Positions 17,969 through 27,040 of a stretch of DNA of 38,509 nt are shown here, piece by piece; the first letter of the stretch is position 1; each line of letters starts with the position of its first letter. Origin of the DNA: a bacterium (GTDB lineage: Bacteria; Campylobacterota; Campylobacteria; Campylobacterales; Sulfurovaceae); NCBI GenBank assembly GCA_018822805.1, contig JAHJJU010000116.1, positions 1 through 38,509 of the forward strand. The letters are read 5' to 3'. The notes below the pieces were generated by a model. It was not told the origin of the DNA. It saw only the letters and a program-made list of their open reading frames with translations, and ran no database searches. The position numbers were made by a program, and so were the translations under genes.

Positions 17969-20305
17969 CTACTCCTCTATCGCTTGAAATGTATAGATCT
18001 CTGTTAATCGTGATAGGTACTCCATCACAATAATGGTTACACCTATTCGATCATTATAGGTACTCATGTCGGTATAGGTTCCTCGTGCATCATTAATGGC
18101 ATAGTTGGCTAAGGTGTCTCGTTCTTCATTGCTTGGTTCTCGAGAGACAACGGTTAGGAAAAGGTGATCGATTAATGTATTGACCGTTGTGGTATTTGGA
18201 ATTTCTCTATCAATGAGAGAGAGTTGCCATCCAAAATCCCAGTCATTTCCTACATCACTTTTTCGATCAATCATGATACGCTTGTGCATAAAATCATAAT
18301 AATAAGCAAAAGAGAGGGTATCGATTGGAATGTTTGTATCGCGACCCAATTTATAGCTCAAAGGACTTTGGTGCATGTTGTCCATATTTTCACGCATGTA
18401 GATAAAGAAGTTTCGTCCATCAAAAAAGTCAATTCGTTTTCCAATTCCAAAACTTGCCTCTTCGATACTTTTAATTTTTTCTGTATTGTATAAGAACTCT
18501 TTTGAGAAGATGATTTGTAGCAATATATCTTCAAATCGTGTAGGATTACTGTTGACAATGGTGTTGATAATTTCATCTTTTTTCACTGCCGTCACTTCTG
18601 AAAAATACATGTTGACCAATCGTGTCACAACGCCTGTGGTAAAGCCTGAACTTTTAACCAATTCACGGTAAAAGTCAAATCCTGTAGTGACAGTGGTTCC
18701 AAAAAGCTCTTGTGGTTGGTCATTTTGATTAAGACCAATAATCAGTTCATTGTCTCGTCGATCAAGGCTCCAGTTTTGAAGGGCAATACCTGCTGAAGGG
18801 ACATGTGAATCATTAAAATCCAGTAAGAAAATCTCTAACATTTCACGACCATTATCTTCGGGACTTCTAAAGCGTTTCCAGTTGTCATCACTGGTCATGT
18901 GCAGATAGGTAATCATTGGCATGGAGTAGTCATCATCCATAAGAAGAGCCAAACGGTTATAAACATTAGCGATGTCTGCATCTTGTACGGTTGCCAATTC
19001 ATTGGCCGGTGAAAACATAATGGTCTGTGTTAAGACATAGGCAGCCCATCGCTTAAGATAATGCTCACCTAAGTCCAGATTAAAGAGTCTGGCTAAGATT
19101 TTTTCTCTATGCTCATTATAATAATTATAATCTTTTTGTTCTTCAATGAATCGTTCGGTTGAGGTTAAATCACTGTTGGGTGTTTGTAGTTTGGTTTGTA
19201 TGGTTGAAATGAATGTCCCTGACGCCATTAAGGTATCAAGTTCTGTTTTGGACATACCATAAAATAGAAGAGCAAGTAATTTATTGGCAACAATACGTTG
19301 ATTTTCACTGCTTAAGGCATTAAACTCATTGTCCGTAATGGCATCAAGTCCATACTCATCATAGCTAAGTGGTGTTGCAAAAACTTTTAATCCTTGGAAA
19401 TGGGCATCATTGTTGCTGTTGTTCTCATTTACAGAAGAGGTATTAAATACAATATTTCCAAAGCTTATAGGTGAAGTGGTGTATTTGAGTAAGTTTGATT
19501 GAGCTACTTCTACCTCTTCACTGTTATAGACTCTGACGATAAACCCTGTATTTAAACTGTATAAACTGTTAAGTTTCAGTTGTGCACCCACATCAACACC
19601 ATTGATACTACCAACCAAAGCGATGGTACTTGGAGATGTTTCACTGCTTGGTACGGTATTGGCAAATACTTTAAGCGTGTAAGGAACAGAGTCGATATCT
19701 ATGGTTGCAACTACAGCTTCATTTTTATTATTGATAGCTATCTCATCAACATTAAAGAGAAACTCTAAATTGCTTGCTTCTGCAACTTTAATCCAGTATC
19801 CTTGTGTGATATTAAAATCATTAAAGTCATTGGCTGAAGTGAAGCCTTGGTCAACATAAGCTTTTTGATAGGTTTGACCTCCTCCTTGAACGACCAAGAG
19901 ATTATTAAGACCAATTTGTTCGATGAGTTCGCTAATGGTTAACGATTGAGGAACGGCAATAAGGTTCCACCCTGATGTCAATGAGATACGGTGTAGATTT
20001 TGATGTTGTCCAATGGGAGTATAGGTTAAGATTGCACTGTTATTTACTTTAATCCAATACCCTTTATTCTCTTCGAGTGCTGTAAAGTCATTTAAATCTA
20101 AATTTGCATCCACATAAGCCTTTTTATAAACTTTTTCAGGTCCTTGAACAACAAGTAAATTGTCCGAACCCAGTTGAGTTTTAAGTTCATCTAAGGTTAG
20201 ATTGGCATTGATTCCAATGAGGTTCCATCCTTGTTGAAGTTGGAGTTCATTTGCAAACAGAGAGTTGAGTAAGACAGTTAGTAAAAATAGAATTTTTTTC
20301 ATCAC
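17969..20305 (-). CDS. DUF1800-like secreted protein with two N-terminal GWNL modules
   Basis: A 778-residue exported protein with a Sec signal peptide (residues 1-18). Two tandem modules follow (about 20-97 and 104-183), each running GWNLI...DNLLVVQG...Y(K/Q)KAYVD...GYWIKV. A short beta-rich domain (about 190-280) resembles the C-terminal half of the lipoprotein encoded just upstream. The remaining 490 or so residues look DUF1800-like: PEDNGREMLEIFLLDF near 480 parallels that family's ENYARELLELHTLG motif, and FLTVVSREPSNEE near 730 fits its closing segment. Recognition is by motif and by the DUF1501 partner, so it is a divergent assignment. The function of DUF1800 is unknown. The modules are close copies of those in the GH9 protein at 21551-26986. 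Confidence 0.8.
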   Translation of the reverse strand: MMKKILFLLTVLLNSLFANELQLQQGWNLIGINANLTLDELKTQLGSDNLLVVQGPEKVYKKAYVDANLDLNDFTALEENKGYWIKVNNSAILTYTPIGQHQNLHRISLTSGWNLIAVPQSLTISELIEQIGLNNLLVVQGGGQTYQKAYVDQGFTSANDFNDFNITQGYWIKVAEASNLEFLFNVDEIAINNKNEAVVATIDIDSVPYTLKVFANTVPSSETSPSTIALVGSINGVDVGAQLKLNSLYSLNTGFIVRVYNSEEVEVAQSNLLKYTTSPISFGNIVFNTSSVNENNSNNDAHFQGLKVFATPLSYDEYGLDAITDNEFNALSSENQRIVANKLLALLFYGMSKTELDTLMASGTFISTIQTKLQTPNSDLTSTERFIEEQKDYNYYNEHREKILARLFNLDLGEHYLKRWAAYVLTQTIMFSPANELATVQDADIANVYNRLALLMDDDYSMPMITYLHMTSDDNWKRFRSPEDNGREMLEIFLLDFNDSHVPSAGIALQNWSLDRRDNELIIGLNQNDQPQELFGTTVTTGFDFYRELVKSSGFTTGVVTRLVNMYFSEVTAVKKDEIINTIVNSNPTRFEDILLQIIFSKEFLYNTEKIKSIEEASFGIGKRIDFFDGRNFFIYMRENMDNMHQSPLSYKLGRDTNIPIDTLSFAYYYDFMHKRIMIDRKSDVGNDWDFGWQLSLIDREIPNTTTVNTLIDHLFLTVVSREPSNEERDTLANYAINDARGTYTDMSTYNDRIGVTIIVMEYLSRLTEIYTFQAIEE

Positions 20306-20314
20306 TTTTACCTT

Positions 20315-20848
20315 TTAGTTAATATCTATTTGACCGAAATCAACGGCAATCTGATTGGTTAAACTGAGCTCTTTTTTTGCAACAAGCAGCTGACTGTTTT
20401 TATAGACTTCTATGGTCAAATTACTTTCACGATAGTGACTGTTTATTTTTAGTAAAGCTTTGGTTGAGAGACCATTAATCGTACCATATACAGCAATGGT
20501 TTCTTGTGATGTTTGATCACTCTCTGTTAAGTTTTTATCGCTGAGTACTCTTATTTCATACTCATTAAAAGGTTTTTGAACATTGTTACCCATATTGTCT
20601 AAAGCTACCTTTTGCAAAGAGGGAGTTAGTGTAGTTGTTGTTGAATCAGGTAAAGATGTAGTTACAGCTGTATTTGGCGTGTTCGTCGTCACTGTCGAAT
20701 TGTTTGCTGTAGTTGTTGAGTTACTTGTTGTGGTATCAGTGAATTCACTTTGTGTAGTAGAGGAGGTCGGAGAAGATCCACCTCCTCCACAAGCTGTTAA
20801 AATAAGCGTAATAAGAGTAAAACCAAGCGTTTGTTGAAGTAGATGCAT
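20315..20848 (-). CDS. Ser/Thr-rich lipoprotein sharing a domain with the DUF1800-like protein
   Basis: A 177-residue lipoprotein. The lipobox LTAC (Cys20) is followed by GGGG and a Ser/Thr/Asn-rich linker to about residue 75. The last 80 or so residues form a beta-rich domain that aligns with residues about 205-280 of the next gene's product: both read I(R/K)V...TIA(V/L)xG(T/S)INGx...LK(I/L)NSxY...V(Y)(N/K)S...FG. It is nine bases upstream of that gene, so the two are co-transcribed. An outer-membrane or surface anchor that partners with the DUF1800/DUF1501 proteins is a reasonable guess. No known family was recognised. Confidence 0.82.
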   Translation of the reverse strand: MHLLQQTLGFTLITLILTACGGGGSSPTSSTTQSEFTDTTTSNSTTTANNSTVTTNTPNTAVTTSLPDSTTTTLTPSLQKVALDNMGNNVQKPFNEYEIRVLSDKNLTESDQTSQETIAVYGTINGLSTKALLKINSHYRESNLTIEVYKNSQLLVAKKELSLTNQIAVDFGQIDIN

Positions 20849-20965
20849 AAGTTATTTCCTTTAAGAGATATCTATCACATTTATATCACATTCAGGCTTA
20901 ATTGGGAGTCAAAAAACTGATTTTAATATAAAAAAAAAGTATTAATTTTTTTTGTGATATTTTAT

Positions 20966-21421
20966 TTATTCTATAAGTAATCCATTTCGATCTATTTTTT
21001 TCCACTCTCCACCATCAAGCATAGAGTGTTCACCCTCTTGTTTTTCTTTACATCCCATACAGATTTCGGCAATACCGTTGTGAAAAGGGAAAGCAAAATC
21101 ATAGACCGGATTTAAAACAATCTCTAGATTTCGGTTAAAAAAACCAATTTTACCATTAATTTTGGTTCGGGCTAATCCATCTGAGAATGCATCTGCTCCA
21201 TTGTCGTAAGTAAGGGTGAGCATCTTCTTACCATCTTTTCTAATATAGTAAAAGTGGGTACCAATAGGTACAGCAATCAACTCTTTACCTTGAAAATCTA
21301 GTGTTTTTAGATACTCTTGGCTGATAAATTGGTCTGGGTAGTGTATTTTGTCTTTGATTTTAGGTGTGTTACTACAGCCCATAATAAATAGGCTAACAAG
21401 AAGTGTAACAAGTTTAGTCAT
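20966..21421 (-). CDS. WG-repeat-like lipoprotein
   Basis: A 151-residue lipoprotein with lipobox IMGC (Cys16). The middle and C-terminal parts contain beta-hairpin repeats of the WG (KWG) type: FSDGLARTKINGKIGFFN followed by NPVYDFAFPFHNGIAEIC. WG repeats are usually surface or periplasmic and lack assigned activity. There is a Cys pair in CMGCKEK. It is divergent from the giant hydrolase gene across a 129-bp gap, so the two may share regulatory sequence. It is separated from the downstream lipoprotein operon by 117 bp. Confidence 0.75.
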   Translation of the reverse strand: MTKLVTLLVSLFIMGCSNTPKIKDKIHYPDQFISQEYLKTLDFQGKELIAVPIGTHFYYIRKDGKKMLTLTYDNGADAFSDGLARTKINGKIGFFNRNLEIVLNPVYDFAFPFHNGIAEICMGCKEKQEGEHSMLDGGEWKKIDRNGLLIE

Positions 21422-21550
21422 GTGAAACCTTTTTTTGGATTATAGCACCATTCATATAAAAATTAATTTTTAAAAAGAAGCTTAATTTACACTTTTTTAG
21501 TCTAAAAATTTAAGTAACTACGGATAAAATAGAGGGATAAAGGAGAGGAG

Positions 21551-24500
21551 ATGAAACAGTTTATAACGATATTTTTAACCTTGATATGCACGGTGGTTGT
21601 ACATGCTGATACGTTACAACTCAAAAGTGGTTGGAACTTGGTAGGGGTCAATGCCAACTTAACCTTAGATGAAATCAAAAATCGGGTTGGTAGTGATAAT
21701 TTATTGGTGATTCAGGGAGAATATCGAACCTATCAAAAACGTTATGTGGAACAGAACCTTAGCTCTTTAAATGACTTTACAGCGTTTGAAGAGGGGGAAG
21801 GGTATTGGGTCAAGGTGGTTACGGATGTGAATTGTTCTTATACCCCCATAGCGTACAGCAATATGAAAATGGTCGCACTCAAGGAAGGGTGGAATCTGGT
21901 TAATCCTCTCTCTTCTTTGTTACTTGTTGAGATTTTGGCTCAAATTGGTAGTGACAATGTCGAGGTGATTCAAGGAGAGAAGCGAACCTATCAAAAACAT
22001 TACATGGAGCAAAATCTCTCTTTTTTAAATGATTTTGAAACCTTTGAAGAGCCAAAAGGGTATTGGATAAAGGTTCAAAACAGTAGTGACTTAACCTTTG
22101 AGTTTACGTCAACACACGTTTATGGCAGTGACTTAACAGCAGAGGAACACCAAGCCTTAAGTCGTAAAATCGTTCGGATGCAAAAGCCCAATGAAATCAA
22201 TATTGATGCCATTACGCCAACTATTGTTGAGATAGCATTGATTCCCAAATATGATGATAATGGATTTGAACGCTTACCGATTGATATTAATGCGACCCAT
22301 AATGTTTTAAATTTTTCTATTACTTCCGTAGAGGACAGCAACTATGCAACCAATACCCATCCAATAGAGAGTGGATTAAAAAGACGGCTGATGTATGCTC
22401 CTCTGGTTAAGAATGATTTGCGAATTTTGGAACGGGTCTATCTGCAGTTGCCGTATGCGTTAAAAGAGGGAAGCAGTTATAGTGTTGCTATTGATGATAA
22501 TGTAAGTGGTGAAAATCATGCCTTAGCGTTTACCTACAGTCAAGATAGAGTCTCATCCATTATTCATATTGACCCTGAGGGGTATCTACCTACCGATACC
22601 AAAAAAGCCTATATGGGTATGCAGTTGGGCAGTTTAGGTGAAGTGGTGGCGAACGATTTATCTTTTGTGGTGAAACGGGTCGATACCCGAGAGGTGGTCT
22701 ATTCAGGTGTGGGAACCATCGAGGTTTCAACAGGTTGGCGAGAAAATTTTAGCAATTTGGATACCCTCTATCAAAATGTGCTTGAGTTTGACTTTTCAGC
22801 GCTGATGCAAGAGGGAGAGTATATAATTGAAAGTCCTGTTGCCGGGATTTCTCAACCCTTTCCTATTAATGCCAATGCGTACCGAAAAATACTCAATACT
22901 TTAGCCCTTGGGGTTTACAATCAACGACGGGGTGAAGATATAACCATGCCCTACAGTCGGCATGAGCGATTGGCAACGATTGAGAACAATACGTATATCT
23001 ATAGCAGTGACGATTTAGACCCATTTGTAACCGATGACCCTGAATTTACAGGTATCAAATACCCCACCACCAATGAGGGGAAAAAGGTAACTTTTGAGTC
23101 AGCAGGTCACATGGATGCAGGGGATTACTCCCCTTATGCCTACAACAGTTCAGAGTTTACATGGACACTCTTGGCTGGGTTAGACCTGTTTGGTGATAAG
23201 TTGGGGCATGACAATTTGGGTGTGCCAGAGTCCAATGACAACATTCCCGACATCTACCAAGAGATGATGCTGGAGCTTAAATGGCTCATGGGGATGCAAG
23301 ATGATGATGGAGGTGTTTTTGGCATGAGTAAACCCAAAGGGTCAAGTTATCAAGGGAAAATGACAGGGCTTGACCCCAATATTCATCGATATTTAACCCC
23401 CAAAGATACCCCACATACAGCCAGTTTTACAGCCGTGATGGCACGAGGGGCTAGAAGTAAAATCATTCAAAAATACAATCCTGAACTCAGTAGTATTTTG
23501 AGAGAGAAAGCACTCAAAGCGTGGAGCTGGTTGGAGCAAAATGAAGGCTTTGATGGGTGGCACCACTATGGAGCACGAGAAGGTTCCGAAGATGATAGGG
23601 TTTGGGCTGCCATTGAACTTTACGCTTTGACAGGTGAGCAGAAGTATCATGACCATGTTGTGGCACAGCATCAACCTGAACTCCGAGACAATGGCGTGGC
23701 ATGGTTTAATCATGGGTACGGTTACACCAACCGAGCGATTGCAATATGGGAGAAAGAGGGAATTCCGTATCCTTTAGATGCCACCTTAAAAGAGCAATCG
23801 ATGAATCGATATCAAGCAATGTTGGAACACTATGTCGACTTAGCCAACACTACGCCCTATGATTTGATTTTAGAGGGGGCTGCCAAACGCTGGAATCAAT
23901 TGGGGTGGTTTTTTCCTCTCTATCCCTACTCAACCGATTTGATTATCGGACACTTTTTGTATGGGGAGGCAAAATATTTAGAGTTGGCCAAAGACCAAAT
24001 ACATTTCACTTTAGGAGCCAACCCTAATAACCAATCGTTTATTACAGGTATTGGGAACAAGCGACTGCATACACTGGTCGATGGGAAGAGCAGGTTTGAT
24101 AACCTTGACCAACCTGTTAATGGATTACCTGTCTCTCCTGTGGTGAGTGGGGCAAGTTGGTTAAACAGTTATGAGCGTAACTTGACCAACTTTACCTACC
24201 CACAAACCACCTATGATTTTAGTGATGGTCCAGCTTATGGTTTGCTTGATGAGAGTTATGATGGCTGGAATGTAAATGCTGAATTTACCATAGAGAAGTT
24301 GGGAGCGATGTTGGTGACCTTGGGCTATGTGACCGAAGTAGAAAACAAGGTTTATTCTTATCCTCAATTTGACATTGTTACAACCCCAATTGCCAATGGA
24401 AAGTTTCAAGCTTCTCTGAATTTTCATGGGAATCCAGTTGGTGGTAAAGTGGTTTGGTACGCCAATGGTGTGCCTGTTTCGGTTAATCCCAACTTTATTT

Positions 24501-26986
24501 TAGAGCAAGATTTTAGTGAACCAACCTATAAGTTGGGGGCTGAGTTTATCGACAGCAATGGACGACGATGGTTTGATGAGACCCTCATCAATACCCGAGA
24601 CTACAGCAATACAAACATTCCTTTGGAACCTTTTACGAGTTCATCTTACAGCAATATTTGGCACTTTGATACCAATCTGAGTAGTGATATGGGTATTGAT
24701 TTGAGCTTTGAGGGGAATGCAAAGCTGGATGATACCAATCTCTACTGGATGCAAAATGCACGTGGAAAAGCACTGCGAGTAGAGAATTATGGAGATGGGG
24801 TAAAAGGCTCTATTGTGATGGAGGATATTCTTGAAGGTCATAGCTTAGCAGAGCTTGATGAGGTGAGCATTGAAGCCCTGATGTATCCTGAAAAGTTTTT
24901 AGCACGAGGTGAGCAGACAGCCGAGATGATAAAGTTTGAACAGTCTTGGGGTGCCCAACTGCAACTGTTACGATTTACATGGGATTATGATACCCAAACC
25001 CGATTGGCACGACACGTTTTGGGTGAAGACAAAAAGATAAGTGAAGCCCTAAGAGAGCATGAGTGGCACCACATCAAAATGAAAATAGACCGATATAAGG
25101 TCTATCTCTATATTGATGGAAAAGAGATTTATAATCAAGATAGGGTAGAAGCCAATTTAAAAACACTTTTTGACTCCCGAACGGTCTCTATTGCTTTGGG
25201 GGATTTTATGGGCTGGATTGATGAGTTTAAAATCTCTGTAACGGTTGGTGGGGTCAATCAAGACAGTGACCGTGATGGATTGCCTGACAGTTGGGAGAGG
25301 GCTTATGGTTTTAATGTGTTGAGTGCCGATGATGCCCTGCAAGACAGTGATGGAGATGGGTATAGCAATCTGCAAGAGTATCAGAGGTTAAGCAACCCTA
25401 CCGTTCAAGACAAATATTTAGAACCGATAGGAACCAATCTACGCTCTGTGGTTGATTGGACAACACAGCTACCCTTTGTGGACTACTTTAAATTTGCACG
25501 AACATGGATTACCCAGTGTGAAGTGGGAAGTGATGCAAACTGTACATGGAGCAACAGTTGGGATACCCAAGAAGAGGAGGGTTTAGACTTAGATGAGAAC
25601 GGTTGGGTAAAATCGTTGCCAATTCCAGAAGATGGCAGACGCTACTCACGTGTTTCAACGGTGTGGGACATGCCCGACACTTTGCCAAAAGGGCGATATA
25701 TTGTACTCTATGAGGGTGAAGGGGTTATCAACTATCGCTTAGGGGCTACAAAAGTAGTAGAGGCATCCACACATGGTAGAGATGTGGTTGATGTCGATAT
25801 TGGCAATGGGTTGATACAGCTCCAAATTGTTTCAACCGACCCCAATAAAACAGGGGAGTATCTACGTAATATTCGTATGGTTAAAGAGGAAGATGAGAGC
25901 AACACGGCTAAATTTAACCGTCAATTCTTAGAGCTTATTAAGCCATTTAGTGTACTACGCTTTATGGATTGGCAACGCAGCAACAACTCAAATTTATCGA
26001 CATGGCAAGATAGAGCTTACCAAGATAATGCTACTTATGCAACCAATAAGGGGGTTCCTGTTGAAATTATGGTGGAACTCTCTAACACTTTACAGCGACC
26101 ACCTTGGTTTAATATCCCTCATCAAGCCGATGATACGTTTATACGTGAATTTGCAAAAACAGTCAAAAAGTATTTAGACCGAAATATTCCCATCTATATC
26201 GAGTACTCCAATGAGGTGTGGAATGGACTGTTCGAGCAGAGCAGTTGGGTCGAGCGTCAAGCAGAGGCGTTGTGGAGTGATTCTACCGAGAGTGGATTTA
26301 CTAAAAAAATTAATTGGTACGGAATGCGAACAGCACAGATGTGTGCAATATTTAAAGCAGAGTTTAGCGATCAACCTAAGAGGGTTACTTGTGTTTTAGC
26401 CTCACAGGCTACGAACAGCTGGACAGCATCACAAGCGTTATTGTGTCCATTGGTACTAGATAAAAACTGTAGTGAAAATATTGATGCCTTAGCCATTGCC
26501 CCCTATTTTGGAAACTACTTAGGCAGTCCTTCAAACCAAAGTGAAGTAGAAAATTGGACAAGTGAGCCAGATAATGGCTTAGAGATGCTCTTTACTGAAT
26601 TAACAGAGGGTGGTATTTTAAGCAATTCAAAAGAGGGTGGAGCGTTAGGTGAATCTTTGACGTGGATGAGTCAGAATAAAGCCGTTGCGAATGAGTATAA
26701 TTTGAGTTTAATCGCTTATGAGGGTGGGCAACATTTGGTAGGAATAGGTGGTGTTGAGAATGTTGAGCCAATTACCAATCTGTTTATATCAGCCAATCGA
26801 GATGCACGAATGGGAAGACTCTATATCGACTATCTGAACGGATGGAAACAACAAGGAGGAGGATTGTTTATGAATTTTTCGGATATTGCTTCTCCTAGTA
26901 AATATGGAAGTTGGGGTGCATTGGAGTATGTGGATCAAAATGGGTCTACTAAATATGATGCGTTGATGGAGTATATGGGGAATTAG
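21551..26986 (+). CDS. Giant secreted GH9 glycoside hydrolase with a second TIM-barrel-like glycosidase domain
   Basis: An 1811-residue exported protein. Order: signal peptide (1-19); two GWNL...GYW(I/V)KV modules (about 21-98, 107-184); a linker domain; a CelD_N-type Ig domain (about 334-438, DPEGYLP start); a GH9 (alpha/alpha)6 domain to about 925 with base Asp in DAGDY (Asp522, Asp525) and candidate proton donor Glu911 (NAEFTIEK, where NE is usual); an Ig/PKD-like stretch; a LamG-like domain (about 1030-1230); calcium-loop repeats DSDRDGLPD and DSDGDGYSN (about 1237-1280); then a 500-residue C-terminal region. That last part has YIEYSNEVWNG (Glu1555) and AYEGGQH (Glu1724), the spacing expected of acid/base and nucleophile in clan GH-A barrels. 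It probably cuts beta-glucans such as cellulose. The ribosome site AAAGGAGAGGAG is strong. Confidence 0.88.
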   Translation: MKQFITIFLTLICTVVVHADTLQLKSGWNLVGVNANLTLDEIKNRVGSDNLLVIQGEYRTYQKRYVEQNLSSLNDFTAFEEGEGYWVKVVTDVNCSYTPIAYSNMKMVALKEGWNLVNPLSSLLLVEILAQIGSDNVEVIQGEKRTYQKHYMEQNLSFLNDFETFEEPKGYWIKVQNSSDLTFEFTSTHVYGSDLTAEEHQALSRKIVRMQKPNEINIDAITPTIVEIALIPKYDDNGFERLPIDINATHNVLNFSITSVEDSNYATNTHPIESGLKRRLMYAPLVKNDLRILERVYLQLPYALKEGSSYSVAIDDNVSGENHALAFTYSQDRVSSIIHIDPEGYLPTDTKKAYMGMQLGSLGEVVANDLSFVVKRVDTREVVYSGVGTIEVSTGWRENFSNLDTLYQNVLEFDFSALMQEGEYIIESPVAGISQPFPINANAYRKILNTLALGVYNQRRGEDITMPYSRHERLATIENNTYIYSSDDLDPFVTDDPEFTGIKYPTTNEGKKVTFESAGHMDAGDYSPYAYNSSEFTWTLLAGLDLFGDKLGHDNLGVPESNDNIPDIYQEMMLELKWLMGMQDDDGGVFGMSKPKGSSYQGKMTGLDPNIHRYLTPKDTPHTASFTAVMARGARSKIIQKYNPELSSILREKALKAWSWLEQNEGFDGWHHYGAREGSEDDRVWAAIELYALTGEQKYHDHVVAQHQPELRDNGVAWFNHGYGYTNRAIAIWEKEGIPYPLDATLKEQSMNRYQAMLEHYVDLANTTPYDLILEGAAKRWNQLGWFFPLYPYSTDLIIGHFLYGEAKYLELAKDQIHFTLGANPNNQSFITGIGNKRLHTLVDGKSRFDNLDQPVNGLPVSPVVSGASWLNSYERNLTNFTYPQTTYDFSDGPAYGLLDESYDGWNVNAEFTIEKLGAMLVTLGYVTEVENKVYSYPQFDIVTTPIANGKFQASLNFHGNPVGGKVVWYANGVPVSVNPNFILEQDFSEPTYKLGAEFIDSNGRRWFDETLINTRDYSNTNIPLEPFTSSSYSNIWHFDTNLSSDMGIDLSFEGNAKLDDTNLYWMQNARGKALRVENYGDGVKGSIVMEDILEGHSLAELDEVSIEALMYPEKFLARGEQTAEMIKFEQSWGAQLQLLRFTWDYDTQTRLARHVLGEDKKISEALREHEWHHIKMKIDRYKVYLYIDGKEIYNQDRVEANLKTLFDSRTVSIALGDFMGWIDEFKISVTVGGVNQDSDRDGLPDSWERAYGFNVLSADDALQDSDGDGYSNLQEYQRLSNPTVQDKYLEPIGTNLRSVVDWTTQLPFVDYFKFARTWITQCEVGSDANCTWSNSWDTQEEEGLDLDENGWVKSLPIPEDGRRYSRVSTVWDMPDTLPKGRYIVLYEGEGVINYRLGATKVVEASTHGRDVVDVDIGNGLIQLQIVSTDPNKTGEYLRNIRMVKEEDESNTAKFNRQFLELIKPFSVLRFMDWQRSNNSNLSTWQDRAYQDNATYATNKGVPVEIMVELSNTLQRPPWFNIPHQADDTFIREFAKTVKKYLDRNIPIYIEYSNEVWNGLFEQSSWVERQAEALWSDSTESGFTKKINWYGMRTAQMCAIFKAEFSDQPKRVTCVLASQATNSWTASQALLCPLVLDKNCSENIDALAIAPYFGNYLGSPSNQSEVENWTSEPDNGLEMLFTELTEGGILSNSKEGGALGESLTWMSQNKAVANEYNLSLIAYEGGQHLVGIGGVENVEPITNLFISANRDARMGRLYIDYLNGWKQQGGGLFMNFSDIASPSKYGSWGALEYVDQNGSTKYDALMEYMGN

Positions 26987-26999
26987 AAAGTGAGGAAGA

Positions 27000-27022
27000 G
27001 GGTAGGTGATGGCGACCTACCC
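27000..27022. terminator. Bidirectional terminator-like hairpin between GH9 gene and nifU
   Basis: GGGTAGGT at 27000-27007 pairs with ACCTACCC at 27015-27022 around a 7-base loop, between convergent genes. No T-run is obvious on either side. The stem also carries a GTAGG sequence like the palindromic repeats elsewhere in the window. Confidence 0.6.
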
Positions 27023-27040
27023 ATTATGTTGTTAAGAGGT

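Noticed and set aside
18224-18671. Small open frames antisense to the DUF1800-like gene
   Set aside because: They lie wholly within a well-supported gene, lack ribosome sites and have no recognisable protein features.
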